Assembly (NCBI RefSeq): GCF_963576545.1
Contig: NC_083649.1
Location: 280,526 to 344,525, forward strand
Direction: 5' to 3'
Origin: Limanda limanda
Taxonomy: Eukaryota > Chordata > Actinopteri > Pleuronectiformes > Pleuronectidae
DNA length: 64,000 bases
Below, piece after piece: positions 57,677 to 64,000 of this stretch. Position numbers and translations under genes: made by a program. Numbering within the stretch: position 1 is the first letter of the stretch; the number at the start of each line of letters is the position of its first letter. The notes beneath the pieces were generated by a model. The model saw only the letters and a program-made list of their open reading frames with translations. It did no database searches and was not told where the DNA came from.

Positions 57677-58454
57677 TGTTCACACACATACACACACTTT
57701 AACGTGTGGTCAGATACACATAATGTCCTTTGAGTGTAAACGCACATACATTCTTCTTCTTTTCACTTCAGATGATTCATGCTTAAACTCTGATACAGGC
57801 TTCTCTCTCACCGCACATCAGTACACACACATCTCCAGCTAGTTTCAAGATTGAACATTCTCATGCTCCGTATCAAGAAGGGAGGTGAGGCAGATAACGA
57901 ACAGACCTCCCTCCCTCACACACACAGCGAACAGATTAGACTAGAGGTTTTCATGCCTTTCTCACAGTTTTCCATGAATAACTTCATTATATTAATTTCT
58001 AAAACGTCCTCTCTCCTGTGAGATCATCAGTCTTAGAATGCTTTGGGGCCAGAACACTTTGACCTCACTTCACTTCACTTCACACATATACTGAGCACAC
58101 ACACTCAGGCAACATGCTTATGACCTCTGGTAACCATAGCAATGGCGTGCACGTACAACGTCGTCATCACGCAACGCCAGGAGGAGGACCCAACGACGCC
58201 AGGAGGGCAGGACTGCCTTGTGAACCAGCCAAGGAGGCACTGCCACGCGTACAAGAACCTCTGTCACGCTCAGTATATCAATATATAAGCTTTGTGCGCA
58301 CTTTGCCCCAGCGCCATTTTTCCTGTACGGGATCAGTGGACCATGCATGATCATTTGCTAGACACCGCAGTTTCCTGACCTGTGACCTCTGAATAAACCT
58401 GCTTAATTTTAACTTGAGAACGACGCCTCCTGCCTTTGATTTCCACCCGCAACA
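57677..58454 (+). mobile_element. ERV LTR, second copy
   Basis: About 778 bp, near-identical to the LTR at 13835-14408/17553-17720 but without the gypsy insertion. It contains about 43 bp near 58187-58230 that the other copy lacks. It starts TGTTCAC, ends CGCAACA, with AATAAA at about 58391. What follows is not a primer-binding site, so this is a solo or 3' LTR. No clear target-site duplication. Confidence 0.8.
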
Positions 58455-58479
58455 GATGTTATGATTAGGCAATGGAAAA

Positions 58480-59500
58480 GTGAGGCAGTCAAAGTAATAA
58501 AACCAACATTATATCACACTTTAATCAACATTTACAAGAACAGTTCAGTGAGAGAAATCTAGTCTGTTTTGGGCATGAACAAGTTCACTGAAGTCAGGTT
58601 GAATATCTGAGGTGGATATGCGAAGGACAGCTGATCATCAGTGAGAGAGGATCCGTATCTGGATTTATTAAACTTCATCACAGAAAATGCTTGTTCACAT
58701 ATGTAAGTAGATCCAAAGAGAACCAACATCTTCTGAGGATACTGATACTGACTGATGGTGTGGCTTCTTTCAGTGTTGGCATGTGGTTGAGAATGTTACC
58801 CTCCAACTAGCCTGAAAGAAACAGCAACTTTCTCATGAAAGCCTTCACAGCTGTGGCTGAGGGGTAGAGTGGTCGTCCTCCAACCTGAAGGTCGGCAGTT
58901 CGATCCCCACTCTGATCCATCTGCATGCCGAAGTGTCCTTGGGCAAGATGCTGAACCCTGAATGCCCCTCATAGAATAACAAAGTTCTGCAAATAGATGC
59001 ACTGTATGAATGTGTATGTGAATGGGTGAATGTCAAACTGTACTGTAAAGCGCTTTGAGTGGTCATCAAGACTAGAAAAGCGCTATATTAATACAAAACC
59101 ATTTACCATTTACCAGGCTATACATTTCATGTGCAAATAGGCTCTTGCCTAGCAGTTTGATATTGAGCTCATTTAATGCAGTGACATCACAGCAAATGCA
59201 AGATCTGCATCTGAGAGCTATTGGATGTCCTTGCCTTTCTTTTCCCAGAACTCTTAAATCTCTGCTCTCAGGTCCCATACTCTTTTAAGCAATTTGTCCA
59301 GACTGAGCCATCTGACAGCTGTGTGGGAGGCTATGTCCCCATGTTCAGTCTCATGCTCTTCCAAAAGTGCAACAAACTGTCTGTGATTAGTGCAGCAGAG
59401 TCCACCAAACACTCCTTGATAAAATCCCCATCAGAGAATGGCTTACCCCTTTTTGCGATATTGTGGGATATCGCAAAGCTGGTCTTGACAGCCCCATCCC
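58480..59500 (-). pseudogene. hAT transposase relic, GTF2IRD2-like, split by a SINE
   Basis: Minus-strand fragments in gene order: SFAISHNIAKRGKPFSDGDF near 59490-59430, KECLVDSAALITDSLLHF to about 59360, NELNIKLLGKSLFAHEMYSL near 59200-59115, then after the SINE, FHEKVAVSFR and the dimerisation end MLVLFGSTYICEQAFSVMKF (about 58745-58685). The order matches hAT-derived transposases such as those fused in GTF2IRD2. Large internal segments are missing. The right end abuts a gypsy LTR at 59504. Confidence 0.65.
58849..59114 (+). mobile_element. tRNA-derived SINE
   Basis: Box A-like TGGCTGAGGGGTAGAG and box B AGTTCGATCCC (58897-58907) have pol III promoter spacing. The body has CCTTGGGCAAGATGCTGAACCC and TAAAGCGCTTTGAGTGGTCA, hallmarks of a widespread fish SINE. 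It ends in ACCATTTACCATTTACC. It interrupts the GTF2IRD2-like relic. Confidence 0.8.
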
Positions 59501-59503
59501 TGG

Positions 59504-60066
59504 TGTTAAGATTCCTGCGATCTAAGACATTTTCCCTTGTGCCTCCTGCATGTGTTTTGTTATGCCATGTGTTTCCCCCTGTTTATTTATTTTGTCATGT
59601 GCTTGTTGTGTTTATGTACTCAGGCCATGTTTGTTCTTTCAATGTCCGGAGACTCCGCCCTCTGCTGCTTCCCGGCCTTTTTCTCCCTCACCTGTTCCAT
59701 ATCATCACCCTAATTGTTTGCCTGATTTGTTCACCTGTGTCTTGTCTTTGTTCCCCCTTCTACATAACTCCAGTCTTTTTGTAGTACTCTGTTGGATTGT
59801 TATCATTTGTCTGTGAGAAGCTATGCCAGGATTCTGCAATTTTTGACCTCTGTTTACCTGGTATGGTATTGGCCTTTCTGATTTTTTATCCTCTGTGGTT
59901 TTCCCTTTTTGGAATTCTGTTTTGCCAGTTATTGAATTGGATTTTCCCTTTTTTGCTCTTTTGTTTTTTGCCTTATTGGATCCTTGTTTTTTTCTATTTT
60001 TGAAATAAATAAGTGTTTTTTGCATCTTTGTCTGTGATTAGGTCCTTACTGTGAGAAAGCCTAACA
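59504..60066 (+). mobile_element. Ty3/gypsy (Sushi-like) LTR
   Basis: Begins TGTTAAG and ends CCTAACA, giving short inverted ends. It has AATAAATAAG near 60004 and is followed 16 bp later by the ATG of a gypsy gag. No matching 3' LTR is seen in the window. Confidence 0.72.
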
Positions 60067-60081
60067 GTACAATCCGAGTCA

Positions 60082-60856
60082 ATGGACTCAGCAGACCCCG
60101 ACCAAGTGAGGGCCGCTATCGAACATCATGACAGGGTCCTAGGACTACACCAGACTCAGCTGGAAGACGCCCTCTCAAGCGTCGGAGACCTGACGGCCCA
60201 GATGCAGGCCTTGCAGCTCAGCCGATCCTCCGCTGCTACTCCGCCCTCGCTCCAGCCTCCAGCACCAGCCCATGAACCTAAGCTACCCCCTCCTCAGAAT
60301 GAGCTGATGAGCCCGGCACATGCCGCTCTTTTCTAGCCAGTGCTCTGTCATTTTTTAACTGCAACCTACCTTTTTTAACTGCAACCTAAAGGTGGCGTAC
60401 GTCATCATCCAGCTGTCTGGACAGGCAAGAGAGTGGGGAACTGCTCTCTGGGAGGCCCAATCGCCCTCCTGCAACAACTTCAAGGACTTGTCTTACGAGA
60501 TGAGAAGGGTTTTTGATCGGTCCAAACACGGGCATGAGGCTGCTCGTGAACTATAACATATGCGCCAGGGGCAAGGGTCCGTTTCGGATTATGCCATCGA
60601 CTTCCAGACCCTCGCATCATCCTCTGGCTGGAACGCCGATGCGCTCTTTGATATGTTCTTGAACGGGCTGTTGGAGGAGATCAAGGACGAGCTGATCGCC
60701 CATGATCTACCCCACACCTGCGATGCCCTGGTCAACCTTGCCATCAGAATCGACACAAGGATGCAACAGCGCCGACGCATGAGGGCTTCCGGGGGGCCCC
60801 GCAGATTCTCTATGGCAGGGCTCTTCAATAAGTTTGGAGCTGGGGCCGGTTCTTGA
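60082..60856 (+). pseudogene. Sushi-like gypsy gag, broken
   Basis: The N-terminal frame (60082-60336) has HDRVLGLHQTQLEDALSSVG and a Pro-rich linker, then stops. The capsid region continues in another segment: VIIQLSGQAREWGTALWEA near 60400, then RQGQGSVSDYAIDFQTLASS and WNADALFDMFLNGLLEEIKD, ending RIDTRMQQRRRMRASGG at 60560-60856. This is the RTL/PEG10-type gag domain. The break near 60336-60385 contains a 21-bp duplication of a CTTTTTTAACTGCAACC-like unit. A stop also interrupts near 60555. Pol is not present. Confidence 0.78.
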
Positions 60857-61130
60857 TACTGAGGCAAAGTCAGGGGCCGGAGGATATGAGTGATCACGGT
60901 AACAAGAAATTACAACAACATACTGAAGGAGTCAATATATTTTATTTTGTAAAAGCTTAACAACATATGCCCAAGAGGACGCATAGGCCCAAGGATTCAA
61001 AAATCAAACCAGGTGAGAAATAACTAAGCCATATTAACAGACAATCGGAGAAATGCAATAAACTAACAAAAATAGCACTTCATTGTACATAGCTGTACCA
61101 ACACAACTTTACAGGGGTGACCATAGAGCA
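60857..61130. other. Unassigned stretch
   Basis: No gene or repeat recognised between the gag remnant and the next hAT end. Confidence 0.35.
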
Positions 61131-61559
61131 GGGCTCTTAAATAGGCGGCCTGCGGGCCGAATCCGGCCCCCAAGCTGCTTTGGACTGGCCCCCGGAGTGT
61201 GCTCGACAATTGCTTGAATAAAAAAAATATATATAATTTTTTTTTTTTTTTTTTAAATCCTAAAATTTTTTTAAACTAACAATTTAGTAGCACTTAAATG
61301 GCACTTACTCATAGGACTTTGTAGTTTTTCTTTATTTTGAACCGGGCCGTGGGTCATTTGGTACCAGGCCGCCCAGAAAGAATAAACAACTTACATTATT
61401 TCCGTTTTATTTATAATCTGATTCTGAGCACTATTTTATTTTGAAAATGACCGGATCCTCTCCGTTATGACTCATGCTTTACGCATGTCAAGACGCTTGT
61501 CTCGGTCACGTCATGTTTTCGCTAAACACAAACCCAGACGGTATTTGTCGGACCCATTT

Positions 61560-61900
61560 GTCAACAAAGCAGGTGAATCCAGCATGTCTGTGCAAGGAGA
61601 AGATCAGCTGCTGGAGATGGCAAATGATGGCGGCCTTAAAAGTATGTTCGAGAAAACAACTCTACCGGTGTTCTGGATTAAAGTCACTGCAGAATACCCT
61701 GAGATCGCCACAAGAGCATTAAAAACTCTGTTGCCGTTTCCGCCATCATATCTGTGTGAAGGGGATTTTTCTGCTGTGACCGCAACCAAAACGAATGACG
61801 GAGTAGACTGGACATCAGCAACACACTTCGGGTGTTATTGTCACTATTAGCCCTGGATGGGACCACCTTGTTGCAGAGAAACAGGCTCAGTGCTTCCACT
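61560..61900 (+). pseudogene. hAT transposase C-terminal dimerisation domain, ZBED-like
   Basis: A plus-strand frame reads LKSMFEKTTLPVFWIKVTAE, then YPEIATRALKTLLPFPPSYL and CEGDFSAVTATKT. This is the hAT dimerisation signature of ZBED/FAM200-type proteins. It breaks off after about 61800 and continues in a second frame (LRVLLSLLALDGTTLLQ). The catalytic core is missing. Confidence 0.72.
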
Positions 61901-62224
61901 GATTCAGTGTTGTGGTTAGTTATATTTTTCATGCACTTTATAGCTGTTTTTTATTTGTGATTGATTCATTGTTACTCACTGTTGTGTTGTTGGTGCAATG
62001 TTACGAGGACGCTGCTAATAAAGTTGCATAAGAATACACATCAGTTTCACATAAACATTTTTTTAATTAAGGAATTCATTTGTAATTTTAAATAAATTGT
62101 TAATACGCAGCCTCGAATGAATTATTGCGTGGCCACGTATTAATAATTCGAACGAATCACAATATAATTATTGAACGAATTAACAAGATGACGCCCGTGC
62201 ACGCCTTGCTGGTAACAACCTCTG

Positions 62225-62672
62225 TGTTATGGTTTAGTTAGGTTTGGACCCCACAGCAGACAGGAACGAGAAGTTGTAGGTATTAATAAAGTTTATTTCT
62301 CGGAGAGGTGGAAGCAGGCTGGAGTGGCAGGGTGCTGGCTGGCTAGTAGATCCAGGGCGGAACAAGGAAGCGCTCCAGCGGCAAGGCACACGAAGGTCTG
62401 GGTGGAAGTAGAACACAGGGATTAGAAGACATATAACAGTAGAGTAGGGAAGCTAGCAAAGCAACAACTACCGGAGTTTACGGAATAATCCGGCACTGGA
62501 GTGGTGAGCAGGCCAGGCATTTATTGAGGAGGTGACGAGATGATTGAGATCAGGTGTGCCTCGTCTGCTGTAGCCAGGAGCCAAGCCACGCCCCCTGACA
62601 CACACAACACGTAAGGGGAACACAACAGGGAAGGAGGAGAACAACAACACCCCACAACACACAATCCTCACA
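62225..62672. mobile_element. Solo LTR with 5-bp target duplication
   Basis: 448 bp from TGTTATGG to CCTCACA, flanked by CTCTG on both sides (62220-62224 and 62673-62677). AATAAAG occurs at about 62285 on the plus strand. The flanks rejoin the hAT sequence (AACAACCTCTG / CTCTGTGCGCTTTG), so the insertion was clean. Orientation uncertain. Confidence 0.75.
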
Positions 62673-62882
62673 CTCTGTGCGCTTTGAAAAAAAATTAAAT
62701 CTACCGATGTAACCAGAGGGCCTCCGTAGTGATGCTCCGTAGCCACACCTTGAAGGCTGGTCCGTGGGAATATTTTCTGACATCCAACCCGTCCGTAGCG
62801 CAAAAAAAGGTTCGGGACCGCTGCTCTAGAGTGCATCACTGTGACCGTTCTGTACCGTTCAAGCTGCGCTAACGAGACAAAA

Positions 62883-63536
62883 ATGTCTCTCTCCACCTTA
62901 AAAAAAAGAAAAGTTGACTCTGAAAATAGGCACTTCAAAAATGAATGGACAGAAAAATACGTATTTATAACTGTGGATAGTAGGAACCCGGTATGTTTAA
63001 TCTGCAATGAGTGCCTCGCCGTGTGTAAAGAGTACAATTTGAGGAGGCATTTGAAGACGGCGCATGCTAACATTGATCTCACTTTCCCACTGGGCTCTGC
63101 TGCTCGGAAGCAGAAGATATCGAGCCTCAAATCTTGTTATGAGCGAAGATGTCAAACTTTATTTCGGGCCTCTACGGATCAAGAGAGAGCAACGTTGGGA
63201 CATACTACCGGTGAGATTCTTTTCACCAAAATCGTTTCATTCTTTGAAGTGAACAACTTGGATTTGGCGCGCGTCAACATGTTGGTGAATGATGGTGCAC
63301 CCTCGATGGCGGGCAGGGAGCAGGGACTAGCTGCGAGGAAAGGAAAGGAGCTTTTATCCTCTGTGGATGAGGGGTCTTTACAACTGGAAACCATTGACAT
63401 TCAGTCATCAGGTGACTTGCGTCAGTCATGGCAGCAGGCAGGTTTTGAAAAATTCTGGACCCATGAAGTCAGCTGTGAGAAATTTCCACACTCAAGGGAT
63501 CTTGTGTTGTGCCCTGAAAAGGAGAGATGTGAATAA
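62883..63536 (+). pseudogene. GTF2IRD2-like hAT transposase, internally deleted
   Basis: Open frame of about 217 codons from the ATG at 62883; an upstream in-frame ATG at 62841 is less likely because the family starts with MS-x-KKRKVD. A BED/C2H2-like finger follows (VCLICNECLAVCKEYNLRRH, then LKTAH). Next are SFFEVNNLDLARVNMLVNDG and APSMAGREQGLAAR from the catalytic core, then FEKFWTHEVSCEKFPHSRDL from near the C-terminus. Members of this family are usually more than twice as long, so most of the core is deleted although the frame stays open. Such a short zinc-finger protein could still be translated. Confidence 0.65.
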
Positions 63537-64000
63537 AGTGACTCAGACACGGTGCTTCTTCTTCATCAGCTGCATCAAGAATTGGTTTATAATTTACAGA
63601 ATCAATTTACAACCTTACAACAAATGAACAGGTAAGAATATATATAAATGGCCTATTAATCTTTTAACTTTTACCTTAAATTATTGGTAATACACAGACA
63701 TATCTTATCTCTTATTAATTACACACATAAACATACTGAACATTAACCACTCACATACACATCAGCAACATCATACTTTCTGTTAGGTGTCTTGCTAAGC
63801 TAAACATGTGAACAATGCACACAACATGTGATGCACTCATGCTCACCACGTGATGCTACCTGCCTACCACTGGAAGAGCGGAGCAACATAAAAGTGTGAA
63901 CAAGCTGCACAAACAGCACACAATCACAAGTTTAACAATCAAAATAAATCTTATCTTGTGACAAAACAAGTCAATAAAATATTCACAGAACATAAACATT
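63537..64000. other. Unassigned right edge
   Basis: No exon recognised. ACATAAAAGTG near 63888 and AATAAATCTT near 63943 are in promoter/polyadenylation order and could mark an LTR running off the window, but nothing else supports this. Confidence 0.25.

Larger units (their letters stand above)
61133..62831 (+). mobile_element. ZBED/Charlie-type hAT remnant(s), hosting a solo LTR
   Basis: The left part begins CAGGGCTCTTAAATAGGCGG with GC-rich CGGCCTGCGGGCCG. ACCGGGCCGTGGGTCATTTG and the lead-in of a ZBED-type hAT follow near 61340-61450. The right end, read on the minus strand, is CAGCGGTCCCGAACC at 62829-62815, followed by CTCTAGAG, a form typical of hAT target duplications. The two ends are not perfect partners, so two hAT elements may be superposed here. 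Confidence 0.55.

Noticed and set aside
58853..58925. Functional tRNA gene
   Set aside because: A and B boxes belong to a SINE: no acceptor stem or anticodon arm can be closed, and the SINE body and tail follow.
59221..59784. 187-codon plus-strand frame
   Set aside because: Covers the antisense of a hAT relic and then an LTR; no domain and crosses an insertion boundary.

Overview
The window looks like teleost fish genomic DNA. The evidence is a fish-type GIMAP (AIG1) GTPase split by an intron, vertebrate ik/RED exons, an L2/CR1-type LINE with an esterase ORF1, Ty3/gypsy and ERV remnants, hAT transposase relics, a tRNA-derived SINE, and many CA/GT microsatellites. Everything here is read by eye, and no database search was possible.

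Layout. 1-345 is the end of a non-LTR retrotransposon. 1400-7022 is a GIMAP locus: its promoter and first exon are present three times, and its main exon is split by a 5'-truncated LINE (4042-6800, minus strand). 7740-8370 is a minisatellite. 9843-12426 holds the 3' exons of ik (RED spliceosomal protein) on the minus strand; the 5' half of the gene and one internal exon are not seen. 12490-19500 is a nest of repeats: fish interspersed repeats, a possible LTR, and an ERV LTR with leader and pol remnant, whose LTR is split by a Ty3/gypsy element with a 4-bp target-site duplication. About 19515-24505 is a nearly complete L2-like LINE on the plus strand.

25584-51637 is the most striking part. It is a 26-kb tandem array (macrosatellite) of about 16 related non-coding units of 0.8-3.0 kb, with an isolated truncated unit at 52150-52918. 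Units begin with a hairpin head (AGGGCCCGAGCACC...GGCCCT) followed by an (ATT)n tract, and end in a hairpin tail (GCTACAACGTAGCCCTAG). Several subtypes alternate in a higher-order pattern. Almost every unit carries one or more sites that read GCCACCAGGGGGCGCTGTG on the minus strand, very close to the vertebrate CTCF consensus. I count 37 such sites, 17 of them identical, all in one orientation. Units also carry YY1-like and ETS-like motifs. This resembles, by inference only, CTCF-bearing macrosatellites such as mammalian DXZ4.

53247-63536 is again dense in dead mobile elements: a 218-bp tandem repeat, a decayed ZMYM/TTF-type hAT transposase, a second copy of the ERV LTR, a GTF2IRD2-like hAT relic split by a SINE and abutting a Sushi-like gypsy LTR with gag, and a ZBED-type hAT carrying a solo LTR with a perfect 5-bp duplication.

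Only two host genes are recognisable (GIMAP and ik), and both look damaged. The rest reads as a heterochromatin-like accumulation of nested insertions around a macrosatellite.
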